A stretch of 42,796 nucleotides of DNA from assembly GCF_003977665.1 (NCBI RefSeq), contig NZ_RYYV01000027.1, positions 1-42,796 on the forward strand, given 5' to 3'. The first letter of the stretch is position 1. Each line of letters starts with the position of its first letter. A program made the translations under genes and the position numbers. The notes beneath the pieces are model-generated. The model had not been told where the DNA came from, made no database searches, and saw only the letters and a list, made by a program, of their open reading frames with translations. The stretch is from Dyella choica (GTDB taxonomy: Bacteria > Pseudomonadota > Gammaproteobacteria > Xanthomonadales > Rhodanobacteraceae). Below, one piece after another: positions 26,796-37,022 of the stretch.

Positions 26796-27446
26796 ATGGC
26801 ATTCAATGCTTACGACGACTACGAACAGAGCGAACGCGTACAAAAATGGCTGCGGCAGAATGGCCTGTCGATCGCTGTGGGTGTCGTCATCGGCCTGATT
26901 GCCATTTTCGGCTACCAGCAATGGCGCAACCACCAGGTCGCCCATCAAATGCAGGCCTCCGGCCTGTACCAGCAGCTGCAAGGCGTGCTCGATTCGGGCA
27001 ATACCAACGCCGTCGATGTGGTCATCCAGCAGCTGATGAAGGATTACTCCGACACGCCTTACGCCTTGTTCGCTGTAAGCGACCGTGCACGCCGCCAAGT
27101 GGAAGACAAGCAGCTCGACAAGGCGCTCGATTCGCTCGCCTGGGCCGAACAGCACGCCCCCAGCCCGGAGCTGAAGGCGTTGGTGGAACTGCGCATCGCG
27201 CATGTGCAACTGGGCAAGGGCAATGCCCAGGAAGCCGTGAATGCGCTGGATCGCATGCCGGCCAACAGCTACGCAATTGAAAGCCAGGAACTACGCGGCG
27301 ACGCGCTGGTCAAGCTGGGACGGCGCGACGACGCCCTGAAGGCCTATCAGGCCGCGGTGAGCGCCATGGGGCCGCAAGCATCGAAGGACAGTGAAGTGCA
27401 AATGAAAATCGACGATCTGGCCACGGCCGGGAAGCAGGGTGCATGA
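26796..27446 (+). CDS. yfgM: YfgM-like periplasmic TPR protein (ancillary SecYEG translocon subunit)
   Basis: This 216-residue single-pass inner-membrane protein has an N-terminal cytosolic segment (MAFNAYDDYEQSERVQKWLRQ) and one helix (about 28-45, SIAVGVVIGLIAIFGYQQW). A periplasmic TPR_21 domain with about three to four repeats fills the rest. In E. coli YfgM binds PpiD at the translocon and passes proteins to periplasmic chaperones. The open frame extends upstream, but this ATG starts the conserved protein; its Shine-Dalgarno is weak. It overlaps bamB by 4 bases (ATGA), as in E. coli where yfgM precedes bamB. Confidence 0.92.
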   Translation: MAFNAYDDYEQSERVQKWLRQNGLSIAVGVVIGLIAIFGYQQWRNHQVAHQMQASGLYQQLQGVLDSGNTNAVDVVIQQLMKDYSDTPYALFAVSDRARRQVEDKQLDKALDSLAWAEQHAPSPELKALVELRIAHVQLGKGNAQEAVNALDRMPANSYAIESQELRGDALVKLGRRDDALKAYQAAVSAMGPQASKDSEVQMKIDDLATAGKQGA

Positions 27447-28642
27447 AACGTTTTTGGCTGATCGTAGTGACCGGTTCGCTGGTGGCGCTCGCCGGCTGTC
27501 ATTCCTTCAAGAAGGAAAACATCCAGCCGCCCACCCCACTGATCAAGGATTTCAAGCCGACGGTGCAGGTCACGCGGGTGTGGAAAGAGCGCGTTGGCCA
27601 TGGCTCGGGCATGAGCGGCCTGCGCATGCAGCCGGCGGTGGTTGCGGGCGTGTTGTATGCCGCCAGCACCGATGGCGAGGTCGCCGCGTATGACGCCAAC
27701 AGCGGCAAGAATTTGTGGAAACAGAAGAGCCGCACCCATGGCTGGTTCGGCTGGGGCGACAAGAAGCGCAAGGACGCGTTCTATGCTGGCGGTCCGGCCG
27801 TCGGCGGCGATCTGCTCGTCATCGGCACGCTCGATGGCCACGTCTATGGCCTGAGCGCCAAGGACGGCAGCCAGCGCTGGGTGACCGCGCTGCCTTCGGA
27901 AGTGATCGATTCGCCGGCCGTCAGCGGCGCGCTCGTGGTTGTGCGCACGCAGGATGGTCGCGTGTACGGTCTGGACGGCAACACCGGCGATCGCCGCTGG
28001 GTCAACGACCAGGGCAGCGTGCCGCTGCTCAGCCTGCGCGGCAACGGTCCGCTGATGGTCACCAATGGCGTGGTGTTCTTTGGCAGCGACGACGGCAAGC
28101 TGATCGCGCTGCGCCAGGACAACGGCGAAAAGCTCTGGGAACAGAAGCTGGCGACGGGTGAAGGCCGGACCGATATCGACCGCATGACCGACGCGGACGG
28201 TGGTGTCGTGCTGGATGGCAGCACGCTTTACTCCGCCGCCTACCACGGCAATCTCACCGCCGTGGATGGCCCCAGTGGCCGTCCGCTGTGGGCGCGTCCG
28301 TTCTCGACCTATACGTCGATGGCGCTGACCGGCAACAGCCTGTTCGGCGTGAACACCGATTCGCAAGTGTGGGCGTTCGACAAGAGCAGCGGCGCCGACA
28401 TGTGGAAGAACGACGATCTCAAGTACCGCTGGTTGAGCTCGCCGGCAGTGCAGGGCAACTACATCGTCGTCGGCGATATCGAAGGCTATGTGCACTGGCT
28501 GCAAACGGGCGACGGCGCGCTGGCCGGGCGCGAGCGCCTTTCCAAGAAAGCCATTCGCGCAGAACCGGTGGTGGCGGGTGACCTGGTGTACGTCGAAGAC
28601 GTGCTGGGCCATATCGCCGCCTATCGCGTCGTCGCGAAGTAA
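27443..28642 (+). CDS. bamB: Outer-membrane protein assembly factor BamB
   Basis: This 399-residue lipoprotein belongs to the BAM complex, which folds beta-barrel proteins into the outer membrane. The signal peptide ends in the lipobox LAGC (lipidated Cys at about 19). The rest is an eight-bladed PQQ-type beta-propeller with repeated motifs such as GEVAAYDANSGKNLW, GHVYGLSAKDGSQRW, GRVYGLDGNTGDRRW and GKLIALRQDNGEKLW. The length agrees with E. coli BamB (392). The start overlaps the yfgM stop as ATGA; der follows after 18 bases. Confidence 0.96.
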   Translation: MKRFWLIVVTGSLVALAGCHSFKKENIQPPTPLIKDFKPTVQVTRVWKERVGHGSGMSGLRMQPAVVAGVLYAASTDGEVAAYDANSGKNLWKQKSRTHGWFGWGDKKRKDAFYAGGPAVGGDLLVIGTLDGHVYGLSAKDGSQRWVTALPSEVIDSPAVSGALVVVRTQDGRVYGLDGNTGDRRWVNDQGSVPLLSLRGNGPLMVTNGVVFFGSDDGKLIALRQDNGEKLWEQKLATGEGRTDIDRMTDADGGVVLDGSTLYSAAYHGNLTAVDGPSGRPLWARPFSTYTSMALTGNSLFGVNTDSQVWAFDKSSGADMWKNDDLKYRWLSSPAVQGNYIVVGDIEGYVHWLQTGDGALAGRERLSKKAIRAEPVVAGDLVYVEDVLGHIAAYRVVAK

Positions 28643-28660
28643 TCACTGGAACGATGTTTC

Positions 28661-30058
28661 GTGCTGCCCGTCATCGCCCTGGTCGGTCGTCCCAACGTCG
28701 GTAAGTCGACCCTGTTCAATGCGCTGACGCGCAGCCGCGACGCCCTGGTGGCCGACATGCCGGGCGTTACCCGCGACCGCCACTACGGCGTTTGCCGTAC
28801 TGGTTCGCGCCCCTTCGTAGTAGTCGACACCGGCGGCCTGTCCGGGGTTGAAGAAGGCCTCGACGCCCTCACCGCGCAACAGGTGCGCCTTGCCATCAGC
28901 GAGGCGCAAGTGCTGGTGTTCGTGGTCGATGCGCGCGACGGCCTGCTGCCGCAGGACCGCAGCATCCTCGATGAGCTGCGCCGCAGCGGCAAACCGGTGA
29001 TCGCCGCGGTCAACAAGACCGACGGCCTGGATGTGCAGGATGCGTTGGCGGAATTTGCCGTATTCGGCATCGCCCAGACGCTGCCTTTGTCAGCCGCGCA
29101 CAACCGCGGCACGGAGGAATTGGTCGCCGCTGCGCTGCCGCTGCTGCCGCAAGACGCGCACGAGGAACTGGCGCCGGAAGATGAAGGCAGCATTCGCGTT
29201 GCGATCGTCGGCCGCCCCAATGCCGGCAAGTCGACCTTGATCAATCGCCTGCTGGGCGAAAACCGGCTGATCGTTTCCGACGTCGCCGGCACCACGCGCG
29301 ACCCGATCCGCGTGCCGTTGGAGCGCGACGGCAAGCGCTACACGCTGATCGATACGGCCGGCGTCAGGCGCAAGTCGAAAGTCGAGGAAGCGGTGGAGAA
29401 ATTCAGCGTCATCAAGACGCTGCAATCGATGGCCGCCGCCCAGGTGGTGGTGGTAATGATCGATGCCCGCGAAAACCTCGCCGACCAGGATCTCACCTTG
29501 ATCGGCCACGTGCTCGACGAGGGCCGGGCGCTGGTGATTGCCGTCAACAAGTGGGACGACATGGATAGCTATGCGCGAGAGCAATGCGTGCGCGCGTTGG
29601 AGCGCCGGCTTGGCTTTGTCGATTGGGCCAAGCAGGTCTTCATCTCGGCGCTGCACGGTTCGGGCTTGCGCGAGCTGATGCGCGCAGTCGTACGGGCGCA
29701 TACTTCCGCCACGCGCGAGCTCTCGTCTTCGGATCTTACCCGTACGCTGGAGCGTGCCTACGAAAGCTACCAGCCGCCGCTGGTGCGCGGGCATGCGCCG
29801 AAGCTTCGCTTTGCGCACCCGGGCGGCAACAATCCGCCCACCATCGTGATCCACGGCAGCCGCACCAAGCATATTGCGCCGGCGTATCGCCGTTACCTGG
29901 AAAACTTCTTCCGGCAGCGCTACAAGCTGGAGGGCACTCCCGTCCGCATCGATTTCCGTGACGGCGAGAATCCCTTTGCCGGCAGGAAGAACGTGCTGAC
30001 CGAGGCGCAGCAGCGCAAGCGGCAGCGCATGATTCGCGAGATGAAGAAGCGCAAGTAG
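28661..30058 (+). CDS. der: Ribosome assembly GTPase Der (EngA)
   Basis: This 465-residue essential GTPase matures the 50S subunit. It has two tandem G domains: P-loops GRPNVGKST (about 8-16) and GRPNAGKST (about 186-194), switch regions DMPGVTRDRHYG and DVAGTTRDPIRV, DTGG and DTAG G3 motifs, and NKTD and NKWD G4 motifs. A KH-like C-terminal domain and a basic tail (RKRQRMIREMKKRK) follow. The start is GTG, 18 bases after bamB; an ATG 7 bases upstream is out of frame. The TAG stop is part of the GTAG head of REP pair C. Confidence 0.97.
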   Translation: MLPVIALVGRPNVGKSTLFNALTRSRDALVADMPGVTRDRHYGVCRTGSRPFVVVDTGGLSGVEEGLDALTAQQVRLAISEAQVLVFVVDARDGLLPQDRSILDELRRSGKPVIAAVNKTDGLDVQDALAEFAVFGIAQTLPLSAAHNRGTEELVAAALPLLPQDAHEELAPEDEGSIRVAIVGRPNAGKSTLINRLLGENRLIVSDVAGTTRDPIRVPLERDGKRYTLIDTAGVRRKSKVEEAVEKFSVIKTLQSMAAAQVVVVMIDARENLADQDLTLIGHVLDEGRALVIAVNKWDDMDSYAREQCVRALERRLGFVDWAKQVFISALHGSGLRELMRAVVRAHTSATRELSSSDLTRTLERAYESYQPPLVRGHAPKLRFAHPGGNNPPTIVIHGSRTKHIAPAYRRYLENFFRQRYKLEGTPVRIDFRDGENPFAGRKNVLTEAQQRKRQRMIREMKKRK

Positions 30059-30118
30059 GCTGGGATGAAATCCCAGCATTGCCATCGGCACGAAAGCTGG
30101 GATTTCATCCCAGCCTAC
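30055..30118. repeat. Inverted pair of GTAG-headed REP sequences, copy C
   Basis: It starts with GTAG at 30055, which contains the der stop codon (30056-30058), and ends with CTAC at 30115-30118. The arms GTAGGCTGGGATGAAATCCC and its complement are perfect over more than 20 bases. Each arm also folds alone (GCTGGGAT-GAA-ATCCCAGC type). Confidence 0.93.
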
Positions 30119-30181
30119 GAGGGTCTGCGCGAGGGATAGAGTCGATCCTGGCTGGTCTAGATTAGGGGCTAAACTATCGCC

Positions 30182-31345
30182 ATGAATCCCCTCGACCGCG
30201 AATCCTGGCTCGCCGACCTGCGCCAACGCGTCCCCGAGCTTGCGCCCGCCGAAGCCCTGCGCAAACAGGCGCAAGGTGCCTTGCTGATCGACGTACGCGA
30301 AGACAACGAACGCGCAAGCGGCTCCCCCGTGGGAGCGTTGGCCCTGTCGCGTGGCTTCCTCGAACTGCGCATAGAAAGCCAGGAGCCCCGCCGTGAGCGG
30401 GAAATCCTCACGCTGTGCGGCAGTGGCATGCGTTCCCTGTTCGCCGCCGAAGCCCTGCAAAGGATGGGGTATCGCAACGTGGCTTCGATCGCCGGCGGCT
30501 TCGAGCGCTGGAAAAGCGAAGGCTTGCCGATCAGCGTCGCGCTGCTCGATACGGATTCCGCGGAACGCTACGCGCGCCAGCTCCGCTTGCCGCAGGTAGG
30601 CGAGGCCGGCCAGGCCAGGCTCGGCCAGGCCAGCGTCGTCCTGCTGGGAGCTGGCGGTCTCGGCGCACCCGCGGCGCTTTATCTTGCCGCCGCGGGAGTG
30701 GGGCGGCTCACGCTGATCGACGACGATCGCGTCGAACGCTCCAACCTGCATCGCCAGGTCATCCACGCCGATGCGCGCGTGGGCATGGCCAAGACCGAAT
30801 CGGCGCGCATGACGCTGAACGCGCTCAATCCGCGCGTAAACATCGAGCTGCGCAACGAGCGCCTGCGCGCGGACAACGTGGAGCAATTGCTGCGCGGGCA
30901 TGATCTGGTGGTCGATGGCGCCGACAATTTCCCCGCGCGTTATCTGCTCGCCGCCGCCACCCGGCGCTTGAACATGCCGATGGTGTACGGCGCGGTGGAG
31001 CGATTCACCGGCCAGGTCGGTGTGTTCGACCCGCGCCGCAGCGATTCGCCTTGCTACCGCTGCCTGTTTCCCGAGCCGCCGGATGCTGCCGACGCACCCA
31101 ATTGCTCTGAAGCCGGCGTGCTGGGCGTGCTGCCGGGCATCGTTGGCCTATTGCAGGCGACGGAGGCGTTAAAGCTGATTCTTGGCATCGGTGAGCCGCT
31201 GGTCGGCCGGCTGCTCTCGTTCGATGCGCTGCGCATGCGTTTTCGCGAAACTCGCTTGCCGCGCGATCCGGCATGTCCGGGCTGCGGGGCGCAGGCGGAG
31301 TTTCACGGCTACGCGGATATCGAGCGGTTCTGCGCGGCCAGCTGA
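30182..31345 (+). CDS. moeB: Rhodanese-MoeB/ThiF fusion adenylyltransferase
   Basis: This 387-residue E1-like enzyme should adenylate and, through its rhodanese, sulfurate the C-terminal Gly-Gly of a carrier such as MoaD or ThiS for molybdopterin or thiamine synthesis. The N-terminal rhodanese domain (about 15-120) has the active-site Cys in LCGSGMRS. The ThiF domain (about 135-375) has the ATP loop LLGAGGLGAP, the DDDRVERSNLHRQ motif, zinc ligands CYRC...CPGC and a cysteine before EAGVLG. The rhodanese is N-terminal, whereas in eukaryotic MOCS3/Uba4 it is C-terminal. No moaD or thiS neighbour shows the pathway. No clear Shine-Dalgarno precedes the ATG. Confidence 0.9.
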   Translation: MNPLDRESWLADLRQRVPELAPAEALRKQAQGALLIDVREDNERASGSPVGALALSRGFLELRIESQEPRREREILTLCGSGMRSLFAAEALQRMGYRNVASIAGGFERWKSEGLPISVALLDTDSAERYARQLRLPQVGEAGQARLGQASVVLLGAGGLGAPAALYLAAAGVGRLTLIDDDRVERSNLHRQVIHADARVGMAKTESARMTLNALNPRVNIELRNERLRADNVEQLLRGHDLVVDGADNFPARYLLAAATRRLNMPMVYGAVERFTGQVGVFDPRRSDSPCYRCLFPEPPDAADAPNCSEAGVLGVLPGIVGLLQATEALKLILGIGEPLVGRLLSFDALRMRFRETRLPRDPACPGCGAQAEFHGYADIERFCAAS

Positions 31346-31414
31346 ATTTCCGCGCCTGGCGCCAATTCGCGGCCATTCGGCGATAATGCCCGCCTTCGCC
31401 AGCCAGGACCTCTC

Positions 31415-32269
31415 ATGAGCGCACGCATACTCGACGGCAAACGCATCGCGCAGGAACTGCTGGAGCGCATCGCCAAACGCGTCGGCGAACGCAAGGCGCA
31501 GGGCAAGCTGGAGCCTGGCCTGGCGGTGGTGCTGGTCGGCAACGATGCCGCTTCTTCCGTCTACGTGCGCAACAAGCGCAAGGCTTGCCACCAGATCGGT
31601 TTCCGTTCCTTTGACTACGACCTGCCGGCCAGCGCCACCCAGGACGAGCTGTTTGCACTGATCGATCGGCTCAATGCCGATCCGGACGTCCACGGCATCC
31701 TGGTGCAATCGCCGTTGCCGGACCACATCGATGAAGATGCGCTGGTCGATCGCATCGATCCGGACAAGGATGTGGATGGTTTCCAGGCCGTCAACGTAGG
31801 TCGTCTTGCGTTGCGCCGTTTCGGCTTGCGCCCGTGTACGCCGCGAGGCGTGATGACCCTGCTTGGCCATACGGATCGTCCGGTGCGCGGCCAGCATGCG
31901 GTGGTGGTCGGCGTTTCCAATCATGTTGGCCGTCCGTTGGCGCTGGAGCTGCTAATCGCCGGTTGCACCACCACCTGCTGTCACCGCTTCACCCGCGATC
32001 TGGAAACCTACGTGCGCCAGGCCGACATCCTGGTGGTGGCGGTCGGCAAGCCGGGCCTGGTGAGCGGCGAATGGGTCAAGCCGGGTGCGGTGGTGGTGGA
32101 TGTAGGCATCAATCGCCTGGACGACGGGCGCCTGGTCGGTGACGTGGAGTTCGAGCCGGCGGCGCAACGCGCCAGCTGGATTACGCCGGTGCCCGGAGGC
32201 GTGGGGCCCATGACCGTCGCTACGCTGATGGAAAACACCCTGGAAGCTGCCGAAGCTCGCGATCCCTGA
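31415..32269 (+). CDS. folD: Methylenetetrahydrofolate dehydrogenase/cyclohydrolase FolD
   Basis: This 284-residue cytosolic enzyme interconverts 5,10-methylene- and 10-formyl-tetrahydrofolate, supplying formyl groups for purine synthesis, which fits the guaB-guaA genes that follow. Visible signatures are [18 protein letters not shown] (the catalytic YxxxK), the VQSPLPDH motif, DKDVDGF, the [11 protein letters not shown] nucleotide-binding loop (relatives have GRSxxVGxP) and [10 protein letters not shown] near the end. The length is standard. AGGA lies 7 bases before the ATG. A GATAAT at 31382-31387 could be a -10 box, without a clear -35. Confidence 0.96.
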   Translation: MSARILDGKRIAQELLERIAKRVGERKAQGKLEPGLAVVLVGNDAASSVYVRNKRKACHQIGFRSFDYDLPASATQDELFALIDRLNADPDVHGILVQSPLPDHIDEDALVDRIDPDKDVDGFQAVNVGRLALRRFGLRPCTPRGVMTLLGHTDRPVRGQHAVVVGVSNHVGRPLALELLIAGCTTTCCHRFTRDLETYVRQADILVVAVGKPGLVSGEWVKPGAVVVDVGINRLDDGRLVGDVEFEPAAQRASWITPVPGGVGPMTVATLMENTLEAAEARDP

Positions 32270-32280
32270 CTAGCCGAAAA

Positions 32281-32411
32281 CTGCTCCCTCCCCTACGTGT
32301 AGTAGGGGAGGGTTGGGGTGGGGTGAAGCAACCTCGCGATGAATTCAAGCATCGCGGCAAGCTCCAACAACCCCACCCCAACCCTCCCCTGCCTCTGCAG
32401 GGGAGGGAGCC
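32281..32411. repeat. Full copy of a long nested palindrome (folD-guaB gap)
   Basis: About 130 bp of nested inverted repeats. On the left, CCCTCCCCTAC-gtgta-GTAGGGGAGGG is an 11-bp hairpin. GGGGAGGGTTGGGGTGGGG then pairs perfectly over 19 bases with CCCCACCCCAACCCTCCCC on the right. The centre holds a CGCGATG/CATCGCG hairpin, and the right end holds a second CCCTCCCCTGC-ctct-GCAGGGGAGGG hairpin. Related copies lie at 42592 and, decayed, at 18427. It probably insulates folD from guaB. Confidence 0.9.
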
Positions 32412-32424
32412 GCATTTCGCATAA

Positions 32425-33975
<1,551 letters not shown>

Positions 33976-33980
33976 TCGCC

Positions 33981-34100
33981 CCGCGTCATTCCGGCGAAGG
34001 CCGGAATCCAGTCTCGTACGCGTGCGTAGCACACAAAATCTGTTTTGAGTGCTTTGCACGTGTTGTTGGCACTGGATCCCGGCTTGCGCCGGGATGACGG
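33981..34100. repeat. Imperfect ATTCC-type inverted repeat between guaB and guaA
   Basis: The left arm (33981-34012) contains ATTCCGGC-gaag-GCCGGAAT and the right arm (34071-34100) contains ATCCCGGC-ttgc-GCCGGGAT; the arms are otherwise inverted copies ending in ATGACGG. It is a diverged relative of the perfect repeat at 14495-14579. It starts 5 bases after the guaB stop. Confidence 0.8.
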
Positions 34101-34143
34101 TGAAGCACTTTCGCCTTCCCCCTGATTTCCCGATCGCGCTGCC

Positions 34144-35724
34144 ATGACCAACATCCACAGCGACAAAATCCTCATCCTCGATTTCGGCGCCCAGTACACG
34201 CAGCTCATTGCGCGGCGCATCCGCGAAATCGGTGTCTATTGCGAGATCTGGGCATGGGACCATGACCCGGCCGAGATCGCCGCGTTTGGCGCCAAGGGCA
34301 TCATTCTTTCCGGTGGACCGGAATCCACCACCGTGCATGGCGCGCCCAAGGCGCCGCAGGAAGTGTTCGATTCGGGCCTGCCGATCCTCGGCATCTGCTA
34401 CGGCATGCAGACCCTGGCCGCGCAACTGGGCGGCGCCACGGAAGCGGCCGATGCGCGCGAATTCGGGCACGCTCGCGTAGAGGTGGTTTCCCCAGACTCG
34501 TTGCTGGCCGGACTCAGCGATCACGACTCCTTCCAGGCGCTGGACGTGTGGATGAGCCACGGCGATCACGTCGCCAAGGCGCCCCCCGGCTTCACCGTCA
34601 CCGCTGTGACCGACCGTATTCCGGTCGCCGCGATGTCGAATGAAGCCAAGCGCTGGTACGGCGTGCAATTCCATCCGGAGGTAACGCACACCAAGCAGGG
34701 CACGGCGCTGCTCAAGCGCTTCGTCAGCGAGATCTGCGGTTGCCAGATGTTGTGGACCGCTGCGCAGATCATCGATGACCAAATCACCCGCGTACGCGAA
34801 CAAGTCGGCACGGACCACGTGCTGCTCGGTTTGTCGGGCGGCGTGGATTCTTCCGTGGTGGCTGCGCTACTGCATCGCGCGATCGGCGAGCAGCTCACCT
34901 GCGTGTTCGTCGATACCGGTTTGCTGCGCTGGCAGGAAGGCGACCAGGTGATGGCCACCATGGCTCAGCACATGGGCGTGAAGGTCATTCGCGTCAACGC
35001 TGCCGAACGCTACTTCAAGGCGTTGGAAGGCGTGGCCGATCCGGAAGCCAAGCGCAAGATCATCGGCCGCCTGTTCGTGGAGATCTTCGACGAGGAATCG
35101 ACCAAGGTCACCGCCGCCGGCAACGGCCAGGTGAAGTGGCTGGCGCAGGGCACCATCTATCCCGACGTGATCGAGTCGGCCGGCAGCAAGACCGGCAAGG
35201 CGCATGTGATCAAGAGCCACCACAACGTAGGCGGCTTGCCCGAACATATGAAGCTCAAGCTGGTCGAGCCGTTGCGCGAACTGTTCAAGGACGAAGTGCG
35301 TCGCATCGGCGTGGAACTCGGCCTGCCGCGCGAAATGGTCTATCGCCATCCGTTCCCGGGACCGGGCCTGGGCGTGCGTATCCTGGGCGAGGTGAAACCT
35401 GAATACGCCGAACTGTTGGCCCGCGCCGATGCGATCTTCATCGAGGAACTGCGCAAGGCCGATCTCTACGACCAGGTCAGCCAGGCCTTCGCCGTGTTCC
35501 TGCCGGTGAAGTCGGTGGGCGTGGTGGGCGACGCTCGCGCCTACGAATGGGTGATCGCGCTGCGTGCGGTGGAAACCATCGACTTCATGACCGCCCATTG
35601 GGCGCACTTGCCTTACGATTTTCTCGGTACGGTTTCCAATCGCATTATCAATGAGCTACGCGGGGTTTCTCGTGTGGTTTATGACATAAGCGGCAAGCCG
35701 CCGGCGACGATCGAGTGGGAGTGA
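34144..35724 (+). CDS. guaA: GMP synthase (glutamine-hydrolysing) GuaA
   Basis: This 526-residue enzyme aminates XMP to GMP using glutamine and ATP. The N-terminal class I amidotransferase domain (about 8-200) has the nucleophile Cys in GICYGMQ and the His-Glu pair in HPEVTHT. The ATP-pyrophosphatase domain has the PP-loop LSGGVDSS (about 229-236). The C-terminal dimerisation domain carries [12 protein letters not shown] and ends in the family's usual PPATIEWE. The length matches E. coli (525). An intrinsic terminator follows directly. Confidence 0.98.
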   Translation: MTNIHSDKILILDFGAQYTQLIARRIREIGVYCEIWAWDHDPAEIAAFGAKGIILSGGPESTTVHGAPKAPQEVFDSGLPILGICYGMQTLAAQLGGATEAADAREFGHARVEVVSPDSLLAGLSDHDSFQALDVWMSHGDHVAKAPPGFTVTAVTDRIPVAAMSNEAKRWYGVQFHPEVTHTKQGTALLKRFVSEICGCQMLWTAAQIIDDQITRVREQVGTDHVLLGLSGGVDSSVVAALLHRAIGEQLTCVFVDTGLLRWQEGDQVMATMAQHMGVKVIRVNAAERYFKALEGVADPEAKRKIIGRLFVEIFDEESTKVTAAGNGQVKWLAQGTIYPDVIESAGSKTGKAHVIKSHHNVGGLPEHMKLKLVEPLRELFKDEVRRIGVELGLPREMVYRHPFPGPGLGVRILGEVKPEYAELLARADAIFIEELRKADLYDQVSQAFAVFLPVKSVGVVGDARAYEWVIALRAVETIDFMTAHWAHLPYDFLGTVSNRIINELRGVSRVVYDISGKPPATIEWE

Positions 35725-35736
35725 GTTGAACCGCAA

Positions 35737-35759
35737 GGGCGCCGCAAGGCGCTTTTGTT
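35737..35759 (+). terminator. Intrinsic terminator after guaA
   Basis: GCGCC (35739-35743) pairs with GGCGC (35748-35752) around a GCAA tetraloop and is followed by TTTTGTT. It lies 13 bases past the guaA stop. This is the clearest intrinsic terminator in the window. Confidence 0.8.
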
Positions 35760-35910
35760 GCACTGGGGGCTGAGTGGGAGCCGGCTGAACCCAGCGCTCC
35801 ATTCCAGGCCTTCTATGAGCCACGGGACAACAATCCCGTCACACGTGTCACTCCCGCTGTTCGCGCGACCGCAGGCACTATCGCCTCACGATCAGCCAGC
35901 GGAGAGGGTC

Positions 35911-36693
35911 ATGAGCGCATCGTCGGCAAAGAGCGAGATCCCTGACACCATGAAGACGCCGCCAGTCGTCTCGCCCGAGGCCTGGGAGGCTGCGCGCCAG
36001 GAGATGCTGGTAAAGGAAAAAGCCTTTACCCGCGCGCGCGACAAGCTCGCTGCCGAGCGGCGGCGCATGCCGTGGACGGCCGTGGAGAAGGCCTATTCCT
36101 TCGAAGGACGTAAGGGCAAAGTCAGCCTGCTGGACCTGTTCGAAGGCCGCCGGCAGCTAATCCTCTATCGCGCTTTTTATGAGCCAGGCGTGCATGGCTG
36201 GCCCGACCATGCCTGCCGCGGCTGCTCGCTGGGCGCCGACCAAGTCGCGCATCTCTCACACTTGAACGCGCGCGACACCACACTGGCTTATGCCTCCCGT
36301 GCACCGCAGCCTGATATTGCCCGACTGAAAGCGCGGATGGGCTGGGAGCTGCCCTGGTACACCATCACCGACAGTTTCGATGCGGATTTCGGCGTGGATC
36401 AATGGCACGGCCACAATGTATTCATCTGCGACGGCGGCAAAGTATTTCGCACTTACTTCATCAACAACCGCGGCGACGAAGCGATGGGGACGCTCTGGAG
36501 CTATCTGGACCTCACCCCGCTCGGCCGCCAGGAAACCTGGGAGGATTCGCCTGAAGGCTACCCTCAGACACCGCCTTACAAATGGTGGAATTGGCACGAC
36601 GGTTATGTTGCCGGTGCCGAGCCCGACAAGAAGTGGGTCGAGGTTTCCGAGGCCGGAGAAGCCGCGTTCCGCAAACGCGATAATCTGGATTGA
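35911..36693 (+). CDS. DUF899 family thioredoxin-fold protein
   Basis: This 260-residue protein belongs to the DUF899 family, which has a thioredoxin-like fold and no firmly established role. Visible family features are the N-terminal VSPEAWEAARQEMLVKEKAF, the RRMPWTAVEKAYSFEG block, LLDLFEGRRQLILYRAFY, the GWPDHACRGCS segment at the position of the thioredoxin CxxC, and a tryptophan-rich end (YKWWNWHDGY). The Cys pair here is C-R-G-C, so redox activity is conceivable. The frame is open from 35755; the ATG at 35911 is chosen for its GGAGAGGG Shine-Dalgarno. It stands alone between the guaA terminator and the toxin-antitoxin pair. Confidence 0.85.
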   Translation: MSASSAKSEIPDTMKTPPVVSPEAWEAARQEMLVKEKAFTRARDKLAAERRRMPWTAVEKAYSFEGRKGKVSLLDLFEGRRQLILYRAFYEPGVHGWPDHACRGCSLGADQVAHLSHLNARDTTLAYASRAPQPDIARLKARMGWELPWYTITDSFDADFGVDQWHGHNVFICDGGKVFRTYFINNRGDEAMGTLWSYLDLTPLGRQETWEDSPEGYPQTPPYKWWNWHDGYVAGAEPDKKWVEVSEAGEAAFRKRDNLD

Positions 36694-36733
36694 CCCCATT
36701 TGCAGGCGGCGTTCCCTGTCTTGCATTTCGTAC

Positions 36734-36755
36734 TTCCTTACCTCAAAGTAAGGAA
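36734..36755. promoter_or_regulatory. Palindromic operator upstream of the antitoxin gene
   Basis: TTCCTTAC (36734-36741) and GTAAGGAA (36748-36755) are perfect complements around CTCAAA. A further GTAAGGA half-site at 36763-36769 runs into the Shine-Dalgarno. Antitoxin-toxin complexes usually repress their own promoter through such sites. Confidence 0.6.
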
Positions 36756-36776
36756 TGAGAGAGTAAGGAGGTGAAC

Positions 36777-37022
36777 ATGGCTTCCGCCACCATAACATCG
36801 AAGGGGCAGGTTACGATCCCCGTGGATGTGCGAGACCATCTTGGACTTGCGACCGGAGACCGGATCGAATTCGTTCTGAATGAGGAAACGGGTCGGTATG
36901 AGGTGGTACCTGCTACGCGCTCGGTCACTGCTCTCAAGGGCATCATCCGCAAGCCCGCCAAGCCGGTGACTATCGAGGAGATGAATGCGGCGATTGCCGA
37001 GCAAGGGGGCTCGGCTCGATGA
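36777..37022 (+). CDS. AbrB/MazE-type antitoxin
   Basis: This 81-residue protein has the swapped-hairpin AbrB fold (SATITSKGQVTIPVDVRDHLGLATGDRIEFVLNE split over residues 3-36) used for DNA binding. The C-terminal tail (ITIEEMN-like VTIEEMNAAIAEQG) would wrap around the toxin. The ATG at 36777 follows an AAGGAGGTGA Shine-Dalgarno, the strongest in the window; a GTG two codons upstream falls inside that site. The toxin gene overlaps its stop by 4 bases. AbrB-type antitoxins with PIN toxins form one branch of the VapBC family. Confidence 0.9.
   Translation: MASATITSKGQVTIPVDVRDHLGLATGDRIEFVLNEETGRYEVVPATRSVTALKGIIRKPAKPVTIEEMNAAIAEQGGSAR

Noticed and set aside
29090-30901. 603-codon minus-strand frame across der and moeB
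   Set aside because: Runs through two real plus-strand genes and a REP pair; a bias artefact.
32281-32411. CRISPR-like or rRNA-derived structure suggested by dense hairpins
   Set aside because: There are no regularly spaced direct repeats and no cas genes. The structure is a single nested inverted repeat with related copies elsewhere.
36734-36755. Intrinsic terminator for the DUF899 gene
   Set aside because: The stem is AT-rich with no T-run after it and lies directly in front of the antitoxin binding site, so an operator is the better reading.
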